DNA from: Mastigias papua
Lineage: Eukaryota > Cnidaria > Scyphozoa > Rhizostomeae > Mastigiidae
Assembly: GCA_964019165.1 (NCBI GenBank)
Contig: OZ025273.1
Location: 3,058,501-3,122,500, forward strand
Length of the DNA stretch: 64,000 nucleotides
Direction of reading: 5' to 3'
Position numbers and translations under genes: made by a program. Below the pieces are notes generated by a model. It saw only the letters and a list, made by a program, of their open reading frames with translations. It was not told the DNA's origin and ran no database searches. Below, in pieces: positions 1-12,921 of the stretch. How positions within the stretch are numbered: position 1 is the stretch's first letter; every line of letters begins with the position of its first letter.

Positions 1-113
1 AGGCAAATGCTCAGTAATCTTAAATCCAGAAAAAAGTCCGATGACTCTTACTTTTCCGATAGCCATCAACAAATACATTCGATGACTGTAACAGGTGGAC
101 TCATTCCTCCTTA

Positions 114-541
114 GGGCCTGTTTATATGAGATACAATAGCCCACTCATAGCCCGCTTTGCCAAGGCACTCAGCTTGCCGGGACAGCATTTTCTCTCTGTT
201 TATATGAAACCAGTTGCCCCTGCCGGGGCACCTTTGGATCATGTGACGCTGTTACCACATCGAACACGCATGCTCAGTTAAGCAGAAACTAACTCAGCAA
301 ACCGAGTTGCAGTGCTTATATACAATAAAGTTACCAAGCCAAACCGGGCTAGTGTGTAAAAAAGTTGCCCCCCGGCAAACCGGGGTCCCGTTTTCCCACT
401 TCAGATGTCCCAGCTTGCAGGAGCAAGATTTTCTCACATAAACACAAATTATTTATATAATGCAAACCACGGATGAGGCGGAATCTCGGCAAACCGAGTG
501 CTCCGGCAAAGAGGGCTATGTTTTCTCATATAAACAGCCCC
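114..541. mobile_element. MITE, PIF/Harbinger-like, 428 bp
   Basis: The two ends are inverted repeats of about 29 bp: the left end begins GGGCCTGTTTATATGAGA and the right end, read on the minus strand, begins GGGGCTGTTTATATGAGA. Both arms run on to AGCCC. A TTA trinucleotide flanks each side (111-113 and 542-544), which is the target duplication typical of PIF/Harbinger elements. The interior has several short GC-rich inverted motifs around CGGCAAACCG and no transposase, so it is non-autonomous. The family name is inferred from the TSD and TIR start only. Confidence 0.75.
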
Positions 542-2309
542 TTAGCCAACATGCCTAGGAGGTTTCTCCTAGAGAAATCTGCCCGATTTAGCTACCTTGG
601 TCTCATTTACAGAGCACTCATCGTTTGGACAACAATAAAGTGCCCTTTATTAATGAAAACACTGAAACGACATAGTGCACAGAATATTTTTTATACAAAT
701 CCGTAATTTCCCTACTGCCAGAGCCGACAACTCAGTTAGCATGCAATTTATGTCCAATAAGCATACGTTATTCACTAAAAAGCAATAAATACGTTTTCAC
801 TCTGAAAGCGCTCAGAATTTAGAACCTATTCATTGCAAACGTTGTATTATAGAACTGTGAGAGTTTGAAAATACGTAAAGACCGAGAGAGAGAATTCACA
901 TTAATAATTTCTATACCCTGTACCTCTAGATGTAGTTAGCCACTAGTAAATGTGATACGGAGCACCACTAGCCACTAGTAAATGTGATACGGAGCACCAC
1001 TGTAATGTGTTCCTTACAATTAACCTATCTACCTACCTACAATCTACCTACAATTACAATTACAATTAACCAAACATCCTTTTGATACAACCAAGTGAGC
1101 CAAAGTAAAGCAACTTCAGATCTACATCCCTTCCGAACGAATAATAGAACTAGTAACAATAATAATAATAATAACGATATATTGCCGATGTATCACAGTT
1201 TGAAAGTAAAACGTAATATCTGGTGCTATATAAAAGGCACGCATTGAAATTATGCTCGCTTCTTCGTCTCAATGAGCACTTAGTGCAACAGGTTTCTACG
1301 CAAGAGAGCAGGAGTCCTACACGCATTACGTAATCCACCAGAATAACCAGCTAGTGGTCATATTTGAGTTGAACGTGAATGCGCAAGTCATTCTCTCGCC
1401 AAACACTTCCTATTAGTTCGGTGTTTAGGAGATATGCATAGTGGTCACCACAACGAAGATTGTATCACCAGGGGGTACTTTCTGACCAAAATCACTTCAT
1501 GTCATTGGAATGAAAGCCCCCTGGACTTCTAGGAAGAATTTTGACAAAGGCTGTGAAAGATCTATACAATGAATTTTTCAGCTATTTCATGACTGTATTA
1601 GCTCGAAGGGGAACAGAAACAACTTCATAGGCGACAGGCCACATTTTCAATACACAATGCCAATGCGTGTTTAAAGAACTATGTGGCAGTGTGACAAACA
1701 ATTTACAATGAAAGAAACAAAAAGATATGGCTTCTATTTATCTAAAAGAACTTAGCATTTGGAACAGTTCCCCCACAAAATCATGGTGTTGTGACTTCCT
1801 CGTATTGTGTTATGCATAGCAAATCTGCGAAAAACCCTAAACTTATCAACCAAACAAGATAGCTGATTCTTGCGGCTGAAAGGAAAATAGTTCAAAGCCT
1901 AATCCCGTCTCTAAATTATTTCCATGTACCGTATCATTACAACAAAACTTTTAAGGATATAAACACGTCATTTTTTCAAAGAATTTGTAGCATGTGATAT
2001 TTAACGTTGAAATGTAGCTTTTTACGGTTTCGTTTCGATATTACAAGGGCCTACTTTTCTCAGCCATATTTGACGGATGTATACATAAGGGATAAAGAGA
2101 AATAATGGTTATAGTTCCCTGTATCGCAATTTTGCAGAGAACAGGCTGGGCGAATTTGAGCTAACATTTCCTATCTAAGAGGGAAATATGACGTTCCCAT
2201 GATGAAAATCTAGAATGACTATTCTACTTTGAATGAAAAGGTACTTTCCCTTTGCTTTGGGGACCTTTTCCTTACAGCAATTCAGAATCCATAGTGCGCG
2301 CTCTCTCAG
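542..2309. other. Intergenic sequence without a supportable gene
   Basis: Only simple features are visible here: a tandem duplication at 937-1000 and a short (AAT)n run near 1153-1175. The first exon(s) of the ZP/D8C gene, with its start codon and promoter, should lie here or further upstream, but I could not identify them. Confidence 0.5.
937..1000. repeat. Tandem duplication, 2 x 32 bp
   Basis: A 32-bp unit beginning TAGCCACTAGTAAATG occurs twice back to back with no visible differences. Confidence 0.9.
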
Positions 2310-2351
2310 CTATTAGGCTTTCTGGCTGCCATCGTTGGCGTGTTCGCAGAA
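2310..2351 (+). CDS. Candidate signal-peptide micro-exon of the ZP/D8C gene
   Basis: A CTCTCTCAG acceptor is followed by 42 nt in one open frame encoding LLGFLAAIVGVFAE, then a GTAAAG donor. The hydrophobic stretch ending in an Ala-Glu junction looks like the end of a signal peptide. The exon is phase 0 at both ends, as required to join the next exon at 2909. The frame has a stop just upstream of the acceptor, so the initiator Met must be in another exon that I did not find. This is an inference from composition and phase and needs transcript support. Confidence 0.35.
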
Positions 2352-2908
2352 GTAAAGTGTCTTTCACGAGCTCTATTTGTCTCCTACACAATTTGGGAGC
2401 TAGAAGCTATTGGCTATAACATTTGTCCCTCGTGCCGGTCCAAAGCATTCGTGCCTGTATTTGCTTGGTTTAACCTGATAAGTCGTCTAAACCAATACAC
2501 CCTGCTTGATAAATAAATTTCTACCCAATAGCCCTAGAACCAATCCATTTAGTACAATAAAGATATGATCTCTGCATAGGTCAATCTTGCCTCATTATTC
2601 TTGGTTTATGGTATCAGAGGGTAAGTTACTTCAAGGGAAATTCTAAATACAAAATCGATAAATACTCAATAAGGTCTGCTGTCTTGGAATAATTCAGCAC
2701 TTGCTAAAAACAGTAAATTGCCTTCTGCCCAGTCCTTATACTGCACAGTATGCTGAAGTGATGATGATATTATAAAAGACTAAATACTTTGGCACTGTCT
2801 TGCGTCTCTTACAATTCCCGAATTATCTACACCCTAAAAGAATGCATGAACAAAATCCATTAGGAGACAGTCTGTGAAAGTAAATCTATACAATTATTTT
2901 AAATGCAG

Positions 2909-4750
2909 GTACATCTAAGTTATGGAACCTCCTGGAGGAGAAGTCATGGAGCGCCTTGCACCTTATCTGGAATTGCATCCTGCCAACAATACAACCATGG
3001 CACATGGACAGTCTACTCTGGATCATCTACAAGCTCTATTTCCAATGCTGTTCTTTCATTTTCAATGTCATATTACTGCGAGAGATTCACTACGACATAT
3101 GACTTCAATATTGGGTCAAAAGTTGTTACTTTTATAATGGCAAGAAATCTTGTGTACAGAATCCAGTGAGTACTGAAATAAACTTTTATATTTTAGAAGC
3201 TGGATTAAGGAACAAGATAATAGGACAAGCGTATTACCTGTTTTTACTTTTCCATCCCGTAAATTATGACAATTAATGGTTATTTATTAGCATTACAGTG
3301 ATGGAATATTGATAAGGGTAGTAATATACCACTAAAAACATATGAATGATGAAAATCAAATTCCTCAGAAGGTAGGGGTAGTGCTAGCAAAGTCGTATAG
3401 ACCAGACCAAGATTTGCAGAAACTTTTTAATCTCTAAAGAAATATATGTAGCTGAGTCGTTAAAGAGCAGACTCACTCAATGTCCTCCCAACAGCAAATG
3501 GGCACATGCCAGCAATACTTGAAGTGTAAAAGCGGTGAGGAAAGAGCCTGTCCTTCCTGCCACACCCTATCCTATCTCTCCTTACTTCACCTCACCTCTG
3601 CTCACCTCATGAAAGCTTCTGTCCCTAGTTAATCGTCACTTTTTCGCACGTAATCCTGCCTCATAGGTCTTATATGGGACTTAACTATACCTCTACATTA
3701 TCTTAGAACCACTTCATGCTGCTGGGTCAGCGACCTAGCTGCCTATGCCGATTCCACTTGGAGAGTTCAAGCCGTGATAGAATTTAGGACCAATCCAGCT
3801 ACAGGCAAAATAAATCGGCCTCCTTATGTTGACAACCTTCCGGCCATTGAGCATTACTACTATTCTACACAAACATACGTACTGCCTGTGTATGATTTTG
3901 ATGGTGATGTAGTGAGGTGCAGATGGGCATCAGATGCATCTGAGGGTGGAGGCATTTGGAACAGCAGAAGGGGTACACTTGATAGGGTTTGTATTTGCTC
4001 TGTTTTGTAAGGGTGCCTTGCTAGCTTCTACTATATAAAGGAGGGACCAGGATAAATTAAGTGTTGGGAAGATAACAAGATTTCAATAGAGAAACGACGA
4101 TTTCAATAGCAGAGACCTTGAGGCATCAGAGCGCCAAAAGTAGAATTATTGCTAAGCTAAGAGAAATTAGGAGTGCATGAGCAGGTAAGGAAAATAATAA
4201 TCAACAATAAGGCAAAATAATCAAATTAAAGCAAGAAAGGGAGCAATAAGAAGCTTGTTTTGATCATCTAATAATTGAAAGGGAATCGATATGCTGCTTT
4301 TACGATGTTTTACTTTTACTGCGTATGATACCTGAAAGCTTTTCATTATGATCACTGTAACGAGGGCTCACTTTCAACTGCTAAGAGTCCTGCTGCTAAG
4401 GCATTGAAAGTGAGAAGAAGGCCAGTCATGTTGTACTAAACTGTGCACATTTGTGAGATAATCATAAGTGCATAATAATTGAATGCTTGAGAATGCATTG
4501 AAGTGCTTTTTTCCATATAACGTTAATGGGTTAGGAGCCTATGAAATGATGTGAATTTTTCAGTCACAGAGCAGTTCTTGTAGAAATCCTTCATTTCATC
4601 TTCAGATCAAGTGCACGTTGACTCTGACATCATACATGTCGACGGGATGGTTTCCACTTGCAATAATCGTTGAAGACTATGCACGTACTCCTGCTGGCAA
4701 CCTACAGCTCCAAAGTCAGATATCACTGCAATTTACGGTTCTTATCCATA
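2909..4750 (+). other. N-terminal ectodomain exons (SWRR / DGDxVRCRW type)
   Basis: Three exons (2909-3165, 3731-3986, 4606-4750) join with phases 2 and 0. Motifs are GTSWRRSHG near the start, then TNPATGKINRPP, YDFDGDVVRCRWAS, and TLTSYMSTGWFPLAIIVEDY followed by SLQFTVLIH. From memory of cnidarian and placozoan gene sets this arrangement recurs in front of ZP or D8C domains. I know no formal name or function for it. The usual Cys after the RCRW motif is replaced (ASEGGGIW rather than a Cys-containing turn), so this copy may have lost one disulfide. Confidence 0.6.
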
Positions 4751-6670
4751 GTAAGTCAATTTATGTAGCTGTTCTCTAGGAGTCTACCAAACAAACTTTG
4801 GACATAAACACGCTTTCGATTTCCATACAACCTTTCTTAAGGACTTCATAATGCTTCATGTGGTATTGGTTGATTGTTGACATGAAGTACTAAACATTCA
4901 AAACTTGAGGGTATTTACTTATGAAGGTGTAAAAGTAATAGAGAGTTCGCTTTCAGTGATCCTAACTTTGTTTAATTGCCAATGACTTCGTAGTGATCTC
5001 TGACAAAAAGCGAGCAGAGGAACAGCGCCATAGCTTTCCTCTTTAATGTTAAATCACGTTCTCAGAAGAATATCACTGAAATTGAGACATCAGTTGGAAA
5101 GCGCAGCTTTAATATGAATCTGAGGATAACAGTCACGACTAGCAACATTGAAGACAAATTAGAAGGAATAGCCAGTTTCATCTGTAGATGGCCATCGACT
5201 CATCCATTAATATTGTCAATGCTAGTGGACAGTTGCGGTTTTAGGGGGGGCGGGGGGCCATCGAGTCTAAGAAAAAATTGAAAAGAAATCTCAGACACTT
5301 TTAAACAAGGACACCGCAGAGGACTTCGGCCCCGGGCCCCGCAATCCCTAAAACCACCACTGCCAGTGGATATGTCGATGACAATTTACAAATGAAGCTG
5401 GCTATTCTTTCTATTTGTCGTCAATGTTGCTCGTCGCGACTATTGTCCTCAAAGAATATCACTCTTTGGAGTGAATGGGGATATGTAATGTGAACCAACT
5501 ATTCGGTGATTTTACTGTGTTACTAATTCCATCATGTTAGCTTCTGGAGCGTATATTCAAGGACAGAATCATACCAACTGCAAGGCACCATATCCTCGCC
5601 AATGTCTGTCTTGCCCACAAGCATCCACACAAGCACCTACACCTAGCCCAGCGACAACACCAGGTGCCTATTTGATCGATGGCTGCAAAAATTATCAGGT
5701 TTTGGGAAATCAGGACCGTCTCTCTACGTATTATGACTGGAGCTCCTTCAGATGTGATAAAGAGATCTACGGCTGGTACCGGTTTATGGCAGGAGCGGGT
5801 GACCGATTGTTGGATTACTGTCCAAACAGATACGGAAATTTCTACAGGTGTGGTTCTTACTATCAAGGATGGATATCGTCTGGAGCTACTCCTTCAGCAA
5901 GCCAAGGTATGATCCAGCATAATTCTGTGTACCTGTTTTAAAGTGAGATGCCACTTAACGAGATTACTGTACATTGCAACACCTGTGTTGCGGAAACTTT
6001 CCATGACTAATAAATTATGCTATGATAAATCTTGGCCACGCTCTCTACGAATGTTTTTTGACCACACCCTGTGACTTTCCGAAGTTGTAAATGTTACTCT
6101 CTTGCTTCACGTTATTGTAAATGGTGCTAAGCGTTCTCTGTGGTGCACCACGAAATGTCTAAAATGTGATCGTGGGGAATGATGGTCAAACCTGATAGAA
6201 GAAACTGTAGAGTTTCAACACACTTTCATTGTCAAAGACCACACTAGAATAGGCACTGGTATAAAGTAAAAATGCAGTGTAAGCTTATTGTAGCATGCCT
6301 AAATGTAATCTGATTTCAAGAGCTTGGAATAATGTGACTATTAATCGTCAATGGTACTGCTTTTCAGTTGCACATGGTAATACAAAATATACTATCTTTT
6401 AACTTTGAAGGTGTTGTACAAAGCAGCGCTTGCTTCTCAATGTTTGGATCTTGTTCCTGCTCATACACCAGGCAGATCTTTATCAGAAACTGTGGCGGTT
6501 TTTATGTTTATTGGCTGAATGGCGTTCCTCAGTGTAATGCTAGGTATTGTGGAGCAAAAGGTAAATTGAAATAAGAGCTTTATCATCTTTTCATTAATGT
6601 CCGCATTATTAATTTAATATATATGTATATAGTCATAACTTCATCAACATCATTATCATTATCATCATTG

Positions 6671-6725
<55 letters not shown>

Positions 6726-6737
6726 TATCATCATTGC

Positions 6738-6791
<54 letters not shown>

Positions 6792-6794
6792 TGC

Positions 6795-6830
<36 letters not shown>

Positions 6831-9800
6831 TGCCATCATCATCATCATCATCATCATCATTGCCATCATCATCATCATCATCATCATCATTGTCATCATC
6901 ATCATCATGTCATCATCATTATCACTATTACCATTTATCAACACTGATTTTGCACAACACAACTTACGCTGTAGACTAATTAACTATCATATTTTGGGAG
7001 CTGTTATTTTTAATGCTGGGTACAGGAGTCGAAGAATTTTTAGAGGGGTATTATATCTTTTGGTTTTGTTATATCGAGTTATCAACTATTTTTGCTAATT
7101 CATGATGGGTTGTCAAATTGTTTGAATACATCCCCACCACAAAACTATAACTATTGCAACACAAAAACGTTTTCTTAGTTATGCATGCAAAACGTTATTC
7201 GAAATAATTAGTAAATGTTCTTTATTTCTCTGATTTCTTATTTCTGTCAGTGTCCTTTCTTCTATATCTAGGATGCGTTTTTGGTACTCTAAAGCTCTTC
7301 ATTCATATTCGAGATTAATGGTTAAATAATGTCCAAAGGTTTTCTCAGCCCTCTAGTAGGAACCATTGGAATCATCTCTGCAAAGTTTTTCTTATTTATA
7401 TCTACTTTCAACACCACAATGACAAAATCTCCTTTTTTCACCATTTGAGACAACTCCTCACCATTACAACGAATCACATGGAGGGCGGAACGTGAACTAT
7501 CAAGTAAACGGGCTTCCATATCTTTTGTAGCTGTTGCTTTCTTTTCGCTTTTCTCGTTCCAATCCTATTCTCTTATATCCTACCCATGTCCTGCATACAC
7601 TTACTTCTTCTGTACAAAGAAACATGCGGATGCAGGACACGAGTTGTAATATCATTGGGGTATGAGACTTGTTTCAACATTTCAAAATGGGGTTTCAAAT
7701 ATTATTAACCTTAACAAATGGGGTAGGGAATCTTTTTCATTTTTCCCAGATATTCTTCCACCCCTTTAGCCAGCATTAAAAGTGACAGCTCCCTAACCAA
7801 CAGACAACCAACAGACAGGTAGAGTAATTTTTCAAAGATTCAGAAGTATATTTTGAATAGACAAATTTACATTGTTCTTTAGGTTATGGAAAAACTGTTA
7901 CATGCAGAAGAAGCAACATGAGAATTACACTAGACAGTGCACAATACAACAGTTCCTTGTACTCAAGTATAACATTACGTGATAGTTCTTGCTATGCAAC
8001 AATATCAGGATCCAGCATATTAGCTGGTAGCACGCCAGGTAATGTTTTAATCAGTGATATTTTTCACCCTATTGTGTCTCTATGCTCTCATAACAGCACT
8101 GGTGGTCAGTTTAGTAGTCTTTGGGTACAAAAGGATGTCAAACTGTAGTAAAGAACAGTGGAATTTTCGGAAGATTCATCAAGGGTAGCTATGTATTGTA
8201 ACCAATGTATTTTGGTGACGCTGTAAAATTGAACGGACAAAGTAGAATAGAGAAGGTCAAAATGCGTTGCAGTTTGAATTTACTGAAGTCACTTGCCAGT
8301 TCTTTGAGGATGAATTCAATCAATAAGTTCGGAGATTTCCCGAGCAAATTGGTAGCAGACACTCCAAGATTGAAATCAAGATAGAAAGAGCAAACGAATC
8401 ACAACATGATTTCTTTAAAATGCAACCAACTCTTAAAAAATAGACAAATAATGCTGTATTGTTGGGAAAATATTTCTAATCCTTCATCTGGAGCAGTAGT
8501 AGGCACCTGGGGAAGGAGCGAATGGAGTGGTGTCCCCAATGCATTTCAAGAAACATGACACTTTAGGGCCAGACTGCTGAAAATTTCCTTCCGGAGCTTC
8601 ATCCCCAGCCTCATATAGCCTGGTTGCCAATAAGAAGCTAAGTGTCGATCATTTTTCTAAACATCATCATTCACTTTTTCCCCGTGTAATTTCCGTCAGG
8701 CTTTCTGACCTATGGAAGTTATGAATTAACAAGGTCCTCTCATATTGCGTTAGGTACTTGTGGGGCGACAAGAAGTGAGACATCGACTCATATCGTATAT
8801 GAAAATGAGCTGATTCTTAAGGCCAAAGCAGTAAATGGAGTTGTGAGAGACAACGATCAAAGAATCAAGTTTTCATGCCAATACAGCAAGAATGGAACAG
8901 TCAGTTTACTTGGCTACAAGCCGATATACAATTTGACTGATTCTATAGGTAAGACTCAGCTCCCTAATGTGACCTATAATTTTATTTGTGTTGTTGACTT
9001 AAGGTTAATTTTCATAAAAATCAGTAGTGAGGCAACATAAAAATGGCTGCTTCTGCTCTTTGCTAGTGGGAATGGGATTCCTATAGACGCTTACCCCTTG
9101 TTCTATTGCATGAATAAGCTGTGCGTTATCCCTCATGTCTACGGAAATGAAAGATACTTTAGTTTATCACGAGAACTAAGCCTGGTGAAGTTTGATTTCA
9201 GCGGTTGAAATTCTATGAAACATGATTTCAATACGGGTAAAATAGGCCCTTTCTGATTGCACTAATTTTTATATACTTCATGAACTCCGACCAGTCAACT
9301 AGCAGTAGTAAATGAATGTAATTTCCAATTTCTCTCCTGGTCAAGAATATTGTGTACTTTTCTTATTTAAAGATCACATCACTATAAACTTGTATTGAGA
9401 AGTTTTATTTTGGATTTCTCCCCACAATGCAATCCATATGAGGTAAAGTCAAGCCAAGGACTAGATGCTAGCTATTGGCCAAATCTATAGCAAGCATATT
9501 TTACATTGGTATTTGTTTGTATAGGAATCAGCATAGCTACATTGATGATTTGTTTGCTTCCTCAGATGGGTTCGGAAATATTTCAGCTGTCTTTCAAATG
9601 TACACTGATGCATCATATGGAAGAGTCCACTCATATTATCCAGTCAGTGCTCAGCTCCGTGACTGGCTACATCTAGAAATATCTGCGAATGTGGCTGACA
9701 ACACTATCGTTGTTCTGCTTGATGAGTGCTTTTCCACCCCTACCATGGACAGGAACTATCCTCAGAAATCTACCTTCATCAAAAATGGGTATGTATCGTC

Positions 9801-12800
9801 AAATAAAGTGGTGTAGGATTCCATGACTCCATCACATGATGTTGGAACTAGTTGCCTGCTCTATGTACATTCTGATCAGTATCCGTCACCTGCGCGAGCT
9901 GTAAAATTTTGCTTTGTGTGTCATATAAGTTAGCATAGGACTACATGGCCCCATCATGTCATATCGGGAACTAACTGCTTGGTCGATGCATATTTGATCC
10001 GCTGGGCGAGCTGTAAAATTTGCTTTGTGTGCTTAAGCGCGTGAGTGGTTATACAGTAGAAACAATATACCTGCTGTTGCTAGGTTGATGGTCTTCAGGT
10101 TCGCTTTGTCAAAGGGCTTCAAACATGATCATGAAGATATGCTATCGGCTATTTTGGAAAGTAATATCGGCAGTAAGCTACTCAGCAACGTGGATTTTTA
10201 TTAAACCAATGTGATGAGGGAACTTCAGCTTGCAAGTGGTTTTATCGCTAGTCCGCATACATTTCATACAGACATACTTGAGAGTAGTTTTCAAACTTCA
10301 ATCTAATAATCATCTTTGCTTTTTTAATATATGAGTGTCGAACTACTGGGCGCACACACAATAAGCTGCTTGCTCTCGTATTGGGTTTGGTGTCACTTCT
10401 GATGCTTGTAGCTATAGAGGCTTGCCAAACGAAGTAATGCGTCTTAGAGTAGAACTTGCTGCCTTCTCAATATTTTGTCGTTTAGTATTTGTCCACACTT
10501 ATGTTGCATCTCGCAACACTTGTTATATGATGTAGTATCAAGTGTGAAAATGGTCATGATCATTCTCGAGCAGTTTTTGTATTATTTTGCATCATTTGTC
10601 AGAATTCAACACAAGTTATGTAAGTCAATGCTTTTGAGCACGACTGGGAGCTACCAGGCCGTTCAGTTGATTGATAACTTCTGCGCTCAAATTAACTATG
10701 CCCCCCCCCCACTAACAGAGTTACGCTGGCTACAGGCCTAAGAATTGCCCATGCTACGGCATTCAGTAGCATAAGGGGATTCATATCTGTCATAGAAATC
10801 AAAACCATTTCAAACAGTTGGATTTGATGTAGATTAAAATCTAGCACGTAAACACTAGTAAATAACGTTTGATGTTGTAGATGCCAAAGTGGCCAAGAAT
10901 TCGTCACCTTTTACCCTTCCGCAAACAACAAGAATCGTTTCAGCGTGCAAGCAATTAGATTCCTCCAAAATAGCACGGCTGTCTTCTTCCATTGCCGATT
11001 TTATCTTTGCTACGCAACGTCCACTGATCCGAAGTGTAATATGGGATGTGGCTACAACAGAAGGGATAAGAATCTGCGGAGGGGAAAAAGATCGATTGAA
11101 GAACATGCCCCCTCTGGCTACTATTCATTAGAAATGGAGGTTAGGTTAAAGGAGGAAACACATGGTATGTAAATAAGTCTTTAAAATTATTCTCTCTTTT
11201 TCAGAATATGACCATAATTTTTTGCTGCACTCAGTAGTTTACAAATTCTGGTTCAGAGCGTTGGCGACTTATTAAATTGATTGCAAGTAGCGTCAAAGTG
11301 ACATCAGGTAGGTGTAAGGGAAAACAGTAAAGAATTTATCTTCCCTTAGACATTTTTTTTGTGAGAAAAAAGTTTATAAGAAAATGAGGCTCAAAAACCA
11401 AAATTGTAAGAAAATGCTACGAAAATCGCGCTGCTCAAATTCTAAAATTCACCTTTTTTATTTGCCAGAAATCGATATTAGCTCATTATTTGCAAGCTCC
11501 TGTACAAAATTCGAAGCTTTTCTTTTATAAATTTGGTTATATAAATATTAAACTTTTTGCAACAAATAATGGTAGCCTCTTTTAGCCAGTTTACTCCAAT
11601 AAAAGTTAAGAAAATCTTAAGAATATCTCAGCCTCAATGTTAGGAAGAGTTAAGAAAATTGAGGCTGAGACGGAGAAGTGGTTTTCTTATAAAAAATGTG
11701 TGATCAACGAGTGTTCGTATTTTCTGTTATTCAGCTGAAATGTCAGCAAATATGAGACTTCTTTTTCTCATAGACAATACTCTTAATGTAATACCTTGCA
11801 TTCCAATGTCGAATTATCTCAAGGCTTTCTATACAATGCAGCGCTTCTATACATTGACTCACAATAGGCCACATTGAGTTGACTCGAGAATGAGGACTAT
11901 TAAACTATGTTGCACAAAGGTATTGTGCCATATCCACGATTAATTACCAACTGGATATTGAGGGAAAGGTATAAAATAATCTCTGAGTGTAGCCTAGCGG
12001 GCTGTACGCAAAATTTTTTGTTAGTGAGTAACTGATTTAATTCAAGATCTACAGAACGGACGGTTGGTTTTTTAAGATTTATAAAGCGAATGATTTTTAT
12101 GATCTACAAAAAGAATGCTTTTTTATGATCTACAGAACAGATGAACTTTTATGGCCTACAAAACATGATGCTGTTTCTCTTACAATTTTGCTGTTAAATC
12201 ATAGTATATGTACCAAATTGAAACTGAATTTTACTAAGCAGTATAAACATATGATACGCTACCCCACCTCTCACCTTCCTCACATGTCTCAGTTAATATA
12301 TCACTTGAGCTAGCAATATACGTAATGCAGATCAAAATAATAAAAAGGAAATTTTCTCTTGAATTACGTGATACAAGAGATCAAATGATCACGGTCCAGA
12401 AGGATATGAGATATGTAGTATGTCACTGCAGTTTGTCACAATTGAATAGTGCATTTGACTACATATTGGCTGCTGTTCTACATAGATGCCCTTCGTTTTG
12501 TTGTAGCACTGAGTAAACTGAATTACATATTGGTTATAATATAGGAAGAGCCTTCTTCACTGAGATTGGAAAATATTATATCTTTTAGTTTGTCTTGGTA
12601 TATAAAGCCACCATCGAACTAGTCCACACATTTTATGCCATCACAGTTCTAGCTTCTCAAAAGTATACAAAAAATTTCTCTTACAAACTATTTGTTTCAT
12701 CTGCAGTTCCAGGAAAGAAGATAGATCAATCAATCGATCCTGTGTACATTGGCATATTTGGAGCTGGAATTTTTCTTCTTATTGCTGTCGTTGCTGCTCT

Positions 12801-12921
12801 TTTGGTGAAAATGAGACGCTTGAAAAGATCCCATCAGAGGGAAGAGGGTGTAAAAGATCACAAGAATGGGGAAGCAATTGGCGTTGACAACAAAGGCTTA
12901 CAGCTTTCTTCCTTGTCATAA
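2909..12921 (+). CDS. Type I membrane protein with D8C and ZP domains (10 exons, 5' incomplete)
   Basis: Exons: 2909-3165, 3731-3986, 4606-4750, 5541-5906, 6411-6560, 7883-8038, 8700-8948, 9566-9788, 10881-11164, 12707-12921. Every intron is GT/AG and every phase fits; together they give 766 codons and a TAA stop. In order the product has an N-terminal region starting near SWRRSHG, a region with YDFDGDVVRCRWAS and GWFPLAIIVEDYA that resembles ectodomains common in cnidarian surface proteins, a D8C (uromodulin/GP2/OIT3-like) Cys-rich domain, a bipartite ZP domain, a basic cleavage site, one transmembrane helix and a tail of about 40 residues. ZP proteins polymerise into extracellular filaments after cleavage at such a site, so an apical coat, matrix or adhesion role is plausible. 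The initiator Met exon is missing. I see no frameshift or stop. Confidence 0.85.
5085..5480. repeat. Imperfect inverted repeat (MITE-like) in intron 3 of the ZP/D8C gene
   Basis: Sequence around 5135-5190 (GAGCAACATTG-like, AATAGCCAG) reappears inverted around 5385-5450 with scattered mismatches. Between the arms lies a G-rich tract (5242-5258) facing a C-rich tract (5329-5347), so the whole can fold into a long hairpin. No coding capacity and no clear target duplication are seen. Confidence 0.5.
5541..6560 (+). other. D8C domain, split over two exons
   Basis: Exon 5541-5906 encodes a Pro/Thr/Ser-rich linker and then GCKNYQVL, FRCDKEIYGWYRFM, DYCPNRYG and YRCGSYYQGWISSG. Exon 6411-6560 encodes SACFSMFGSCSC, FIRNCGGFYVYWL and NARYCG. 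This is the ordered Cys/Trp pattern of the D8C domain of uromodulin, GP2 and OIT3: CD-x-WYRF, CG-x-GW, then C-x-FYVY-x-C-x-RYCG. The joining intron is phase 1. Confidence 0.85.
6649..6932. repeat. (CAT)n trinucleotide array
   Basis: About 280 bp of ATC/TCA repeats with ATT, GTC and GCC interruptions, in the intron between the D8C and ZP exons (6561-7882). The long Ser-only and Met-only frames through it are artefacts of the repeat. Confidence 0.95.
7883..11164 (+). other. Zona pellucida (ZP) domain exons
   Basis: Four exons make up the ZP module. The ZP-N part has TVTCRRSNMRITLD, DSSCYATI, LGTCGATR and IKFSCQYS. The ZP-C part has FQMYTDASYG, LHLEISA, VLLDECFSTP, NGCQSG, FYPSANNKNRFSVQAIRFL and FHCRFYLCYATSTDPKCNMGC. 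Cys spacing and the ending Y-L-C-x-C-x-C are as in ZP proteins. The interdomain exon at 8700-8948 joins in phase 1. Confidence 0.88.
11077..11091 (+). other. Furin-type consensus cleavage site (RRGKR|S)
   Basis: Directly after the last ZP cysteines the frame reads R-R-G-K-R followed by Ser. ZP proteins are cut at a basic consensus site here to release the ectodomain for polymerisation. Position and sequence fit; cleavage itself is inferred. Confidence 0.75.
12043..12172. repeat. Degenerate 26-bp tandem repeat
   Basis: Four to five diverged copies of a unit like GATCTACAGAAC followed by CTTTTAT lie in the last intron of the ZP/D8C gene. Confidence 0.6.
12707..12921 (+). other. Transmembrane and cytoplasmic exon of the ZP/D8C gene
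   Basis: Encodes a short stem, the hydrophobic segment VYIGIFGAGIFLLIAVVAAL, the basic stop-transfer run KMRRLKRSHQR and an acidic/polar tail ending in LSSLS and TAA at 12919-12921. The acceptor is TTTCATCTGCAG. Confidence 0.85.

Noticed and set aside
6623..6979. Poly-Ser and poly-Met frames
   Set aside because: Direct translation of the (CAT)n array inside an intron.
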